A DNA stretch of 64,000 nt from Sphingosinicella sp. LHD-64 (GTDB taxonomy: Bacteria; Pseudomonadota; Alphaproteobacteria; Sphingomonadales; Sphingomonadaceae): positions 1,054,001 to 1,118,000 of the forward strand of contig NZ_JAVIFV010000001.1 of assembly GCF_031157375.1 (NCBI RefSeq). Direction: 5' to 3'. Positions within the stretch are counted from its first letter, which is position 1, and each line of letters opens with the position of its first letter. The notes beneath the pieces are model-generated. The model saw only the letters and a program-made list of their open reading frames with translations. It had not been told where the DNA came from and ran no database searches. Shown here piece after piece: positions 40,530 to 48,918 of the stretch. The position numbers and the translations under genes are program-made.

Positions 40530-42816
40530 TCGCGTCGGTGTCGAGCCGGTAGGCGCGGTAGAGATCGGCGAGATTGCCGGTCTGGCCGAACCGCTCGACG
40601 CCGAGCGGACTCACCTTGTGTCCGGCCACGCCGCCGAGCCAGGAGAGCGCGGCCGGCGATCCGTCGATCAGGGTGACGAGGCCGGCGTCGCGCGACAATG
40701 GTGCGAGCAGGGTTTCGACATGGCTGGGCTCCGCTCCGCCGCCGCGCCAACGTCCGGCGCAGCGCTGGCTCCAGCCACGGTGCAGCAGATCGGGCGAGGT
40801 GACGGCGAGCAGGCCGAGGCCCGGCAGGTCATCCTGCAGCGCCTCCCAGGCGGCCAGCGCCTCGGGGGCCAGCGCGCCGGAATAGACCAGGGCCGCCTCC
40901 GCGCCCGGCGCCGGCTCACGCAGCCAGTAGCCGCCAGCGATCGCGCCGGCCTGCCAGCCGTCGCCCTCGCGCGCGACCTGCGGAATGCTGCGGGTGGTGA
41001 GGCGCAGGTACACGCTCTCGCCGCCCTCGACCTGCATCAGGCGGAAGCCTTCTTCCATCAGCAGCGCCAGCTCGTCGACATAAGCGGGCTCATAGTGCCG
41101 GAGGCCCGGCTGGCCCATCGCGATCAGCGGCGGATTGATCGACTGGTGGGCGCCGCCTTCCGGCCCGAGCGTCAGGCCCGACGGAGTCGCGACCAGCAGG
41201 AAGCGGGCGTCCTGGTAGCAAGCATAGTTGAGCGCATCGAGGCCGCGGGCGATGAACGGGTCGTAGACCGTGCCGATCGGGAACAGCCGCCCGCCGAACA
41301 GGTCGCCGGCCAGCCCAAGCGCGGCGAGCATCAGGAACAGGTTGTTCTCGGCAATGCCCAGCTCGATATGCTGGCCGGCCTGGTGGCCCGCCCATTTCTG
41401 CGGGCTCGGAATCTTCGCGGCTGCGAAGATGTCGGCGAGCTCCTGCCGCCTGAACAGGCCGCGCTGGTTCACCCACGGGCCGAGATTGGTCGACACGGTG
41501 ACATCGGGCGAGGTGGTCACGATCCGGTCGGCCAGCGCGCCGCCGCCACGCGACAGATCGAGCAGGATCTTGCCGAACGCCGCCTGGGTCGATTGCTCGG
41601 CGCCCTCCGGCGGGACGATCGCCGGCACCTCGGCCACGTTCCAGGGCCGCCCGCGTTTCTCGCGGACGATGCGGCTGCGCTCGACCAGCGTCCGCGCCGC
41701 CTCGGCGCTGTTGCCCCCGAGCCCTGCGAACGGCGCCCATTCCTCGCCCTCGGAGATGCCCATCGCGTCGCGCAGCGCCATGATCTGGCCCGGGTTCATC
41801 AGCCCGGCATGATTGTCCTTGTGTCCCGCGAAGGGCAGGCCGAAGCCCTTGATCGTGTAGGCGATGAACAGGGTCGGCACGTCGTCCTGCGCCGCGTCGA
41901 ACGCGTCCGTCAGCGTCTCCAAGCAGTGGCCGCCGAGATTGGTCATCAGGCTGGCGAGCGCATCGTCGTCGCGGGCATCGAGGATCGGCTTCACCGCCTT
42001 GCCGAGGTCCTTCGTCAGCCGCTCGCGCCAGGCCGCGCCGCCGAGATAGGTGAGCGCCGCATAGTCGGCATTGGGGCAGGCCGCGATCCAGTCGCGCAGC
42101 TTTTCGCCGCCTTTTTCGGCGAAGGCCGAATCCTGCGCCTTGCCATATTTTAGCGTCACCACCCGCCAGCCGCAGCTCGCGAAAATCTCGTCGAAGCGGC
42201 TGAACATCCGGTCCGCCGTCGTCGCGTCGAGGCTCTGGCGGTTATAGTCGACGATCCACCAGCAATTGCGGATGTCGTGCTTCGCCGCCTCGATCAGGCA
42301 TTCGTAGATATTGCCCTCGTCGAGCTCGGCATCGCCCATCAGCGCGACCATCCGGCCCATGTCGGCCGACGCCATCATGCCGTGCGCGACCAGATAGTCC
42401 TGCACGAGGCTGGCAAAGGCCGTGATCGCGACGCCGAGGCCCACCGACCCGGTCGAGAAGTCGACGGGGATCTGGTCCTTGGTCCGGCTCGGATAGGATT
42501 GCATCCCGCCGAAGCCGCGAAACGCCTCGAGCTGCGCGCGCGTCTGCGAGCCAAGCAGATAGTGAGCCGCGTGCAGCACCGGCCCGGCATGGGGCTTTAC
42601 CGCCACCTTGTCGTTCGGCCCCAGCGCATGGAAATAGAGCGCCGCCATGATCGCGGTCATCGACGCGCAGGACGCCTGGTGCCCGCCGACCTTCAGCCCG
42701 TCCGCGCTGTCGCGCAGATGGTTGGCATTGTGGATCGTCCACGCCGACAGCCAACGCAGCCGGTCGTCGATCAGTTTCAGGGCGTCGAGATCAGGCCCCT
42801 GGGTCTTCTTCAGCAT
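40495..42816 (-). CDS. Transketolase / homodimeric 2-oxoacid dehydrogenase E1-like (AceE/MdeB type)
   Basis: The 773-residue thiamin-diphosphate enzyme has the TPP-binding motif GDAELDEGNIYECLIEAA with NCWWIVDYNRQSLD, HDIRN before it, and AceE-like GFGLPFAGHKDNHAGLMN. The pyrimidine domain includes HIELGIAENNLFLML. This resembles the homodimeric E1 of pyruvate dehydrogenase and MdeB-like 2-oxobutyrate dehydrogenases more than classical transketolase. No lipoyl or E2/E3 gene is adjacent. The start at 42816 is chosen; longer frames read through a palindromic repeat. Confidence 0.82.
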   Translation of the reverse strand: MLKKTQGPDLDALKLIDDRLRWLSAWTIHNANHLRDSADGLKVGGHQASCASMTAIMAALYFHALGPNDKVAVKPHAGPVLHAAHYLLGSQTRAQLEAFRGFGGMQSYPSRTKDQIPVDFSTGSVGLGVAITAFASLVQDYLVAHGMMASADMGRMVALMGDAELDEGNIYECLIEAAKHDIRNCWWIVDYNRQSLDATTADRMFSRFDEIFASCGWRVVTLKYGKAQDSAFAEKGGEKLRDWIAACPNADYAALTYLGGAAWRERLTKDLGKAVKPILDARDDDALASLMTNLGGHCLETLTDAFDAAQDDVPTLFIAYTIKGFGLPFAGHKDNHAGLMNPGQIMALRDAMGISEGEEWAPFAGLGGNSAEAARTLVERSRIVREKRGRPWNVAEVPAIVPPEGAEQSTQAAFGKILLDLSRGGGALADRIVTTSPDVTVSTNLGPWVNQRGLFRRQELADIFAAAKIPSPQKWAGHQAGQHIELGIAENNLFLMLAALGLAGDLFGGRLFPIGTVYDPFIARGLDALNYACYQDARFLLVATPSGLTLGPEGGAHQSINPPLIAMGQPGLRHYEPAYVDELALLMEEGFRLMQVEGGESVYLRLTTRSIPQVAREGDGWQAGAIAGGYWLREPAPGAEAALVYSGALAPEALAAWEALQDDLPGLGLLAVTSPDLLHRGWSQRCAGRWRGGGAEPSHVETLLAPLSRDAGLVTLIDGSPAALSWLGGVAGHKVSPLGVERFGQTGNLADLYRAYRLDTDAIIEAAAELFLG

Positions 42817-42830
42817 GTCCCGCGCTCTAC

Positions 42831-42930
42831 CGTCATTCCAGCGAAAGCTGGAATCTCTTTTTCTCTTTCCGATCGACCGCCAGGCGGCGAGGCCGAAAGG
42901 AGGGAGATTCCAGCTTTCGCTGGAATGACG
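42831..42930. repeat. REP-like palindromic element 5
   Basis: Left arm CGTCATTCCAGCGAAAGCTG and right arm with CCAGCTTTCGCTGGAATGAC-G are perfect complements of about 24 bp around a 50-bp centre. The arms are the same as in the element at 31730-31814. It separates the transketolase-like gene from phoD on the minus strand. Confidence 0.85.
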
Positions 42931-42932
42931 AG

Positions 42933-44549
42933 CTAGGCCAGCCGGTTCGTTCCCCGCGTCACGCTCATCGCGTGCCGCCCGGCGATCGTCGTCGAGCGGT
43001 CGCGGATCGTGTCCAGGAACAGGAACTCGCCGGTCGCGCGCTCCGGCGTCAGCTCCACGGTCAGATAGCCGCGCCGGCTGAAATCGGCCCATTTGAGCTG
43101 CGGGTTGGCACCGATGGTGACGCGGACGAGATCGGCCGGCGGCACCCAGGTCATGTAGCTTTCATAGCCCGGCGAGGTGACGCTCTGGCCGGCGAATTCG
43201 ACACCCGCAGGTGTGCCGTCGAGATCGAGATCGAACGCCCAGGCATTGTGGCTGTCGCCGGAGAGCACGACGAGATTGGCATTGGCGTCGAGTGCAGAGC
43301 GCAGCAGCCGGGCCCGGGCGGCCGGATAGCCGTCCCACATATCGAAGTTGAACGGCAGGCCGGCGCGCGACGCGGCGATGCCGGCGCCGACGGTGCGGCG
43401 GGTCTGCTCGCTCGCCTCGGGCGTCAGCATGCCGCCGATTTCCGGCGCGAGCCGCACCGAGCCCATGATCACCTGCTGGGCCAGCACCTGCCATTTCTTG
43501 CCGGCACGGGTCGAGCGGGCGAAGCCCTCGCCGAGCCAGCGCTCCTGCGCGGCCCCGAGAATGGTGCGCGCGGGATCCTGCCAGGGGCCGTCGCGGAAGG
43601 CGACCAGCGCCGCGCCGAGATCCTGCTGCCCGGCCAAAGCGGCGCTGAGGTCGAGCTGTTCACTGCGCCCGGTCGCCCGCGTCTCGGGCCGGAAGATCGT
43701 CGCCAGATCGCCGATCTCGTAGCTCTCCCAGGCATTGTCGGTGATGGGCATCCACTCGCGATAGACGCGCTCGGCGGTCGCCTTGCGCACCGCCCAGTCG
43801 CCCTCGTTCGGCTGATGGTTCTCCGCGCCGTTCTGCCAGGCGTTGTTGGTGAGCTCATGGTCGTCCCACATCATCACCATCGGGAACATCTGGTGCAGCC
43901 GCTGCAGGTCCGGGTCGGCGCGATAGGCGGCATAGCGCAGGCGATAGTCGGCGAGCTGAACGATCTCGCCCGCCGGCTCGATCACGCGCCCGGCCAATGC
44001 CTGCTCCGCACTGGGATAGGTGCTGCGGCCATATTCGTAGAGATAGTCGCCGAGATGGACCATGAGGTCGATATCGTCGCGCGCCGCGGCGTGGGCATAG
44101 GCATTGAACCAGCCGAACGGCAGGTTCGAGCAGGAGAAGACCCCGAGCTTGAACCGCTCGGTCGATCCCTCCGGCAGCGTCCGCGTGCGCCCGACCGGCG
44201 AGAAGCGCCCGCTCGAATCGACGAAGCGGTAGAAATAGCGCCGGCCCGGCGCGAGGCCGCCCGCCACCGGCTTCACGCAAAAATCATGCTCGGCCTCGGC
44301 GGTGACGCTGCCGCCCGCGGCGACGCGCGCGAAATCCTCGGTTTCCGAAACCTGCCAGTCCAGCCGCCCCGCGCCGCCCGCCGGCACATAGCGCGTCCAC
44401 AGCATCACACCGTCCGCACGCGGTTCGCCGCTCGCAACATTGTGGGTGAAGCCCCGCGCGGCCATCATCTGCGCGGCGCCAGGCATGGCAAGCGCGCCGA
44501 GCCCGAACGTGCCGAGGCGGAGGAGCGAGCGGCGGTCGATCGTCAGCAT
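42933..44549 (-). CDS. PhoD-family alkaline phosphatase/phosphodiesterase
   Basis: The 538-residue enzyme carries a twin-arginine-type signal (TIDRRSLLRLGTFGLGALAM), an N-terminal beta domain (THNVASGEPRADGVMLWTRY), and a metallophosphatase domain with MVHLGDYLYEYG, MMWDDHELTNNAW and VLSGDSHNAWAFDLD, matching PhoD metal sites (Fe3+/Ca2+). It probably hydrolyses phosphate esters in the periplasm. Its ATG is only 2 bp after the stop of the upstream TonB receptor, which suggests coupled expression and a joint role in organophosphate uptake. Confidence 0.92.
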   Translation of the reverse strand: MLTIDRRSLLRLGTFGLGALAMPGAAQMMAARGFTHNVASGEPRADGVMLWTRYVPAGGAGRLDWQVSETEDFARVAAGGSVTAEAEHDFCVKPVAGGLAPGRRYFYRFVDSSGRFSPVGRTRTLPEGSTERFKLGVFSCSNLPFGWFNAYAHAAARDDIDLMVHLGDYLYEYGRSTYPSAEQALAGRVIEPAGEIVQLADYRLRYAAYRADPDLQRLHQMFPMVMMWDDHELTNNAWQNGAENHQPNEGDWAVRKATAERVYREWMPITDNAWESYEIGDLATIFRPETRATGRSEQLDLSAALAGQQDLGAALVAFRDGPWQDPARTILGAAQERWLGEGFARSTRAGKKWQVLAQQVIMGSVRLAPEIGGMLTPEASEQTRRTVGAGIAASRAGLPFNFDMWDGYPAARARLLRSALDANANLVVLSGDSHNAWAFDLDLDGTPAGVEFAGQSVTSPGYESYMTWVPPADLVRVTIGANPQLKWADFSRRGYLTVELTPERATGEFLFLDTIRDRSTTIAGRHAMSVTRGTNRLA

Positions 44550-44551
44550 GG

Positions 44552-47062
44552 TCAGAACCTCACAGTGGCCTGGACGCCGTAGAAGCGCGGCTCACCGGCG
44601 ATGAAGGTCGGAAAGCCGATCGCATCGCCGGTATTGCCCGCATCCTTGATATAATTCTCGTCGAGCAGGTTGTTGGCGAACAGCTCGACCTCGAACCGGT
44701 CGTTGAGCGTGTAGCCGAGCCGCGCATTGACCAGCGCATAGCCGTCCTGCGTCTCGTCCTGGAGGAGATCGGCAATCAGCGCGTTGGGCGGCGCCTGCAG
44801 GTCGGGCCGGTCATTGTCGTCGTCGAAGAAGACGCGCGATTGCCAGGTCAGGCTCGGCGTGAAGCTGAGGCGCCCGGGCCCCACGTCGACGCCGAACACC
44901 GCGCCCAGCGACAGGCTGTGATCGGGCGACAGCCGGAACCTATTGCCATCGCGCACGCCGGTCCGGAAGCGGCTGTGATTGTACGCATAGGTCGCGAGCA
45001 GGGTGACGTTCGGGCTCGCCCGCCACCGCGCCTGCCCTTCGAAGCCATAGGCCTCGGCCTCCCCGGCATTGGTGGTGACGAAGAGCACGCCCTGCTGCAC
45101 CGTCGTCTGGAAATTGTCGTAGCGGTAGTAGAAGACCGAACCGTCGAGATAGAGATTGCGGGTCTCGCTGCGCGCGCCGATCTCGAAGCTGTCCACCGTC
45201 TCGGCATCGATCGCGTCGAAGCGGGCGGCGCCGAACGGCGCGGCCGGCGTGGCGGCCGAGAGCAGCTCCGGCCGGCGGCCGCGGGCATAGCTGGCATAGA
45301 GGCTGCTGGTCGGCGTTAGCTCGTAGCGGGCAACCGCGCGCCAGGTGAAGCCGCTGTCCTTGAGGTCCGCCTCGATCACGTCGCCATTGTTGAGAGTGGG
45401 CTGCGAGCCGAGACCGAACAGCGGCACGGGAAACTGGGCGGATGGCGGAATGTTCGCCGCGCCCGGCGCCGCCAGCGCGGTCAGCAGCGCCGTGCGCTGC
45501 GCGGCCGGCAGACTCAGGGCACCGATGAAACCGCCGAGGATCGAGCGACCGTTGAGGACGGCGGCGCTGGTTCCCGAGGTCTTGTCGTCATGGCTGTAGC
45601 GCAGACCCACGCCGAGCTCGAGCCGGTCGGTCACCCGAAAGGTCACATCGCCGAAAATGTCGAACGAGTCGGTCTCGGAAAAATTGGTCGACGTCTCCTG
45701 ATGGCCGGCCTTCAGGTTGGAGGCGATTCCCAGCGCCAGCGGCCCGGGCAGCGCCACGCCCGATGCCGCCGCCACGCCCTGCAGGAGCTGGCTGGTGAAG
45801 GCGGTGTTGGCGAACACCGCGGCTGGGGCCGGGTCGCTCGCCGGTCGTCCCGGAATCGGTCCGTTGAGCAGGCCGGTGAGCCGCGCCAGGAGAACCCGCT
45901 CGTCGAATTGAGAGGGCGTGCGCTGCGACCCCTCTTCATGGAAATAGGACGCGCCGATGAAGGCGGTGACGAAATCGTTCTCGTAGGTGAGCCGCAGCTC
46001 CTGGCTGAACTGCTCCCCCTGCGCATCCTCGGTCGCGGTCAGCGCGGGGAGCGAGATGCCGTCGGCATCGAAGATTTCAAGGCTGTCAAACTCGCGGTAG
46101 GCGGTGATCGAAGTCAGGGAGAAATTATCGGTGAGCCCGGCCCGGATGATCCCGGTCACGCCCCACACCTCGCGGTCGAGGCCCAATTCCCGGCCGTTCT
46201 CGAAGCCTGCCCCCGGCGCCAGCGCCGCGCCGGTCCACGGCCGGCTGTCGCCGAGCACCGCGCCGGTGGCCGGATCGGTCGGGTTGAAGGACAGCGACTT
46301 GAACGACGTCCCGGCCGGATGATCTTCCTGATAATTGCCGATCACATCGATCGAGATCCGGTCGGTCGGCTCGACGCGCAGCGCACCGCGGATCGCGCCG
46401 GTCTCGGCCGAATTGAAGTCCCCGCCGCCCAGCAGATTCTCGATGAAACCGTCGCGCTGACGGTAGCGGCCGGCGACCCGGACCGCGGCGCGCTGGCCGA
46501 GCGGGAGATTGACCATCCCCTCGGCCATCCAGCTGTCGTAATTGCCGTAGCTGCCCCTTACCATGCCGGCGAAGCCGCTGGGATCCGCCTTGTTCTGGAT
46601 GAGATTGACCGCGCCGATCAGCGCGCCGCGGCCGTAGAGCGTCGACTGCGGCCCGCGCGCGACTTCGACCCGCTCCATGTCGAACAGTTCGACATAGGAG
46701 CCGCGCGACTTGGAGATCGAGACTCCGTCCTGGAACACCGACACGCGCGGCTCGGTGAAGGCGCTGCCCGAATCGGAGGTGATGCCGCGGATCACGAAGC
46801 CGGGATTGTTCGGCGACTGGTTCTGCACCTCGAAACCCGGAATGAAGCGCGAGAGCTCGTCGAACTCGTTGAGGCCGAATTCGTCGAGGAAGGCGCCGTC
46901 ATAGGCTGTCACCGCCATCGGCACGTCGATCAGGCTCTGCTCCCGGAGCTGAGCGGTGACGAGGATGGTATCCTCCTCCGCAGTGGCAATGTCCTGGGCA
47001 AAGGCGGGCGCGGCGGCAAAGGCGAGCGCGCTGGCGGCGCCCAACAGCGGAAAATATGGCAT
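44552..47062 (-). CDS. TonB-dependent receptor linked to PhoD
   Basis: The 836-residue receptor has a signal peptide (PLLGAASALAFAAAPAFAQ), a TonB-box region DTILVTAQLREQSL, a plug (about 45-160; VIRGITSDSGSAFTEPRVSV, VARGPQSTLYGRGALIGAVN) and a barrel ending YGVQATVRF. It belongs to the large sphingomonad receptor type (Oar/FecA-like). The substrate is unknown; direct linkage with a PhoD phosphatase points to a phosphate-containing or phosphorylated compound. ATG 47062 is preceded by GGGGGA. Confidence 0.9.
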   Translation of the reverse strand: MPYFPLLGAASALAFAAAPAFAQDIATAEEDTILVTAQLREQSLIDVPMAVTAYDGAFLDEFGLNEFDELSRFIPGFEVQNQSPNNPGFVIRGITSDSGSAFTEPRVSVFQDGVSISKSRGSYVELFDMERVEVARGPQSTLYGRGALIGAVNLIQNKADPSGFAGMVRGSYGNYDSWMAEGMVNLPLGQRAAVRVAGRYRQRDGFIENLLGGGDFNSAETGAIRGALRVEPTDRISIDVIGNYQEDHPAGTSFKSLSFNPTDPATGAVLGDSRPWTGAALAPGAGFENGRELGLDREVWGVTGIIRAGLTDNFSLTSITAYREFDSLEIFDADGISLPALTATEDAQGEQFSQELRLTYENDFVTAFIGASYFHEEGSQRTPSQFDERVLLARLTGLLNGPIPGRPASDPAPAAVFANTAFTSQLLQGVAAASGVALPGPLALGIASNLKAGHQETSTNFSETDSFDIFGDVTFRVTDRLELGVGLRYSHDDKTSGTSAAVLNGRSILGGFIGALSLPAAQRTALLTALAAPGAANIPPSAQFPVPLFGLGSQPTLNNGDVIEADLKDSGFTWRAVARYELTPTSSLYASYARGRRPELLSAATPAAPFGAARFDAIDAETVDSFEIGARSETRNLYLDGSVFYYRYDNFQTTVQQGVLFVTTNAGEAEAYGFEGQARWRASPNVTLLATYAYNHSRFRTGVRDGNRFRLSPDHSLSLGAVFGVDVGPGRLSFTPSLTWQSRVFFDDDNDRPDLQAPPNALIADLLQDETQDGYALVNARLGYTLNDRFEVELFANNLLDENYIKDAGNTGDAIGFPTFIAGEPRFYGVQATVRF

Positions 47063-47216
47063 GGAAGCATCCCCCAGCAGCAGTCCATCGCCCCCTTCCA
47101 GAGGATCGTGACGCGCCGATGACGGGACGAACCGGGCGGTCCGCGCGAGGAATCGAGCCGCCTCGGCCGCCGCGGCTCGTTCTTGATGCCAGCCTCGCAA
47201 TTTGAGGAGAGTGAAG

Positions 47217-47570
47217 ATGCTCAGGATTGGCTTGACCGCCGCGCTCGGCGGGATGACGGCGTTTGCCGGCATCGCCCAGGCGGATACGACACCGCCCGAT
47301 CTCAGCAACCAGACGCTGCGGGTCGAGACGATCGGCGGCGCGGTCGTGAATACCGTCTATCTCGATGAAGGCGGCCGCCTGCAGATCATCGAGGAATCGC
47401 TGGGCGAGCGGGTCAGTGGTACCTGGTTCGTCCGTGGCGACCGGGTCTGCATGGAATGGGAACCGCGTGGCCGCGAATGCTGGCCCTATCAGAATGTGAT
47501 CGGCCAGCGCGGCGTCGAGCAGGTCGTGCAGAGTGACCGCGGCCAGCGGCTCAAGGTGACCTTGCTCTAA
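47217..47570 (+). CDS. Small exported hypothetical protein
   Basis: I do not recognise this 117-residue protein. It has a signal peptide (residues about 1-22, ending AGIAQA) and a beta-rich mature part with RLQIIEESLGERVSGTWFV and DRVCMEWEPRGRECWPY, whose two cysteines might form a disulfide. GAGGAG at 47204-47209 supports ATG 47217. It is divergent from the TonB receptor gene and converges with bkdB. Confidence 0.75.
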   Translation: MLRIGLTAALGGMTAFAGIAQADTTPPDLSNQTLRVETIGGAVVNTVYLDEGGRLQIIEESLGERVSGTWFVRGDRVCMEWEPRGRECWPYQNVIGQRGVEQVVQSDRGQRLKVTLL

Positions 47571-47585
47571 ATCGAAAGAAACTGG

Positions 47586-47612
47586 CTGTCGGTGCGCCTA
47601 GCGCGCCGACAG
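47586..47612. terminator. Hairpin at the convergent end of bkdB
   Basis: CTGTCGGTGCGC and GCGCGCCGACAG form a stem of about 12 bp with one mismatch and a 3-nt loop. It overlaps the last codons of bkdB (stop at 47598-47600), so it would fold in either transcript. Terminator role is inferred from position. Confidence 0.4.
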
Positions 47613-48911
47613 CAGCTTCAGCGGATTCTCGATCAGGCCCCTCAGGTCTCGCATGAATTCGGCCGCGTCCCAGCCGTCCACCACCCGGTGGTCGCAGGAG
47701 AGCGAGAGGTTCATCATCTTGCGGACCTCGAGCTCGTCGTCGATCACCACCGGCGTCTCGCGCACCTTGTTGACCGCGACGATGCCGACCTCCGGCCGGT
47801 TGATCACCGGCGTCGAGGTGATACCGCCCATCGGGCCGAGACTGGAGATGGTGAAGGTCGAGCCCGACAATTCCTCGCGGCTCGCCTTCCCGGTCCGCGC
47901 CGCCTCGGCCAGCCGGGCAACCTCGGCGGCGAGGTTCCACAGATCGCGGTTCTGCGCGTCGCGGATGACCGCGACCATCAGCCCGTTCGGGGTCTGCGTC
48001 GCCATGCCCATATGGACCGCGCCGTGGCGGGTGATGACCTGCGCATCGTCATCATAGGTCGCGTTGATCTGCGGATATTGCGCAAGCATCCGCGAGAAGG
48101 CGGTGATCAGGAAGGGCAGCATGGTGAGCTTGGGATTGCCGCCGCGATCCTGGTTCATCATCGCGCGGGTCTGCTCCAGCGCGGTGACGTCATATTCCTC
48201 GACCAGGGTGAAATGCGGGATGCGGCGCTTGGCCTCCTGCATGTTCTCCGCGATCTTGCGCCTGAGGCCGACGACCTTGACCGTCTCGTCCGCCCGCCGC
48301 GTGCGCGGCCCACCGGAAACGCCGCCGCTATTGTAGAGCAGATAGGCATCGAGATCGGCATGGCGGATGCGGTCGCCCGCATATTTCACCTGCGCCAGAT
48401 CGATGCCGAGATCGCGCGCGCGCTGGCGCACCGCCGGCGAGGCCTGAACCTGCCCGGACTTGTGCTCCCGCGAAGGCGGGAGCCCAGCTTCTTCCTTTTG
48501 CTCGCTGGACTCCTGGGCTCCTGCCTTCGCAGGAGCACGGGTTTCATCCAGGGACGGAATCTCTTCCTCCTGCGCGGGCGTCGGATCGATCAGCCCGTCG
48601 GACAGCGCGACCGTGTCCGCGCGCGACGCTTCCTCGGCAGGTGCTGGCGCCTCTTCTGCCGGCGCGTCGCCCTCGACCTCGAACTCGACCAGCACCGATC
48701 CGATCGGGATCTGATCGCCGACCTCGCCCGCGACTCTCACGACCTTGCCGGCCACCGGAGATTCCATCTCCACCGTCGCCTTGTCGGTCATCATGTCGGC
48801 GATCTGCTGGTCTTCCGCGACCATGTCGCCGACCTTGACGTGCCAGGCGACGATCTCGGCCTCGGCGATGCCTTCGCCGATGTCGGGCAGCTTGAATTGG
48901 TAGCGCGCCAT
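47598..48911 (-). CDS. bkdB: Branched-chain 2-oxoacid dehydrogenase E2 (dihydrolipoyl acyltransferase)
   Basis: E2 forms the core of the complex and moves the acyl group to CoA. The 437-residue protein has one lipoyl domain (residues 1-80) with lipoyl Lys44 (MMTDKATVEMESPVAG), an Ala/Glu-rich linker, an E3/E1-binding domain (about 155-190; ASPAVRQRARDLGIDL) and the catalytic domain ending LSCDHRVVDGWDAAEF (catalytic His). Linker residues 125-151 are encoded by a palindromic repeat lying in frame (48459-48541). It is 7 bp after bkdA2. Confidence 0.95.
   Translation of the reverse strand: MARYQFKLPDIGEGIAEAEIVAWHVKVGDMVAEDQQIADMMTDKATVEMESPVAGKVVRVAGEVGDQIPIGSVLVEFEVEGDAPAEEAPAPAEEASRADTVALSDGLIDPTPAQEEEIPSLDETRAPAKAGAQESSEQKEEAGLPPSREHKSGQVQASPAVRQRARDLGIDLAQVKYAGDRIRHADLDAYLLYNSGGVSGGPRTRRADETVKVVGLRRKIAENMQEAKRRIPHFTLVEEYDVTALEQTRAMMNQDRGGNPKLTMLPFLITAFSRMLAQYPQINATYDDDAQVITRHGAVHMGMATQTPNGLMVAVIRDAQNRDLWNLAAEVARLAEAARTGKASREELSGSTFTISSLGPMGGITSTPVINRPEVGIVAVNKVRETPVVIDDELEVRKMMNLSLSCDHRVVDGWDAAEFMRDLRGLIENPLKLLSAR
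48459..48541. repeat. REP-like palindromic element 6, inside the bkdB coding sequence
   Basis: Left arm TGTGCTCCCGCGAAGGCGGG (with AGCCCAG) and right arm CTGGGCTCCTGCCTTCGCAG (with GAGCACG) are inverted copies with two to three mismatches, each arm itself palindromic. On the minus strand it is read in frame as ARAPAKAGAQ ... LPPSREHK-like residues of the E2 linker. No stop codon arises. Confidence 0.85.
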
Positions 48912-48918
48912 GGCGTCC

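Noticed and set aside
42817-43092. N-terminal extension of the transketolase-like protein
   Set aside because: The extra residues are translation of the palindromic repeat and of the opposite frame of phoD.
45590-47122. 510-codon plus-strand frame opposite the TonB receptor
   Set aside because: Antisense to a full-length receptor with signal peptide, plug and barrel.
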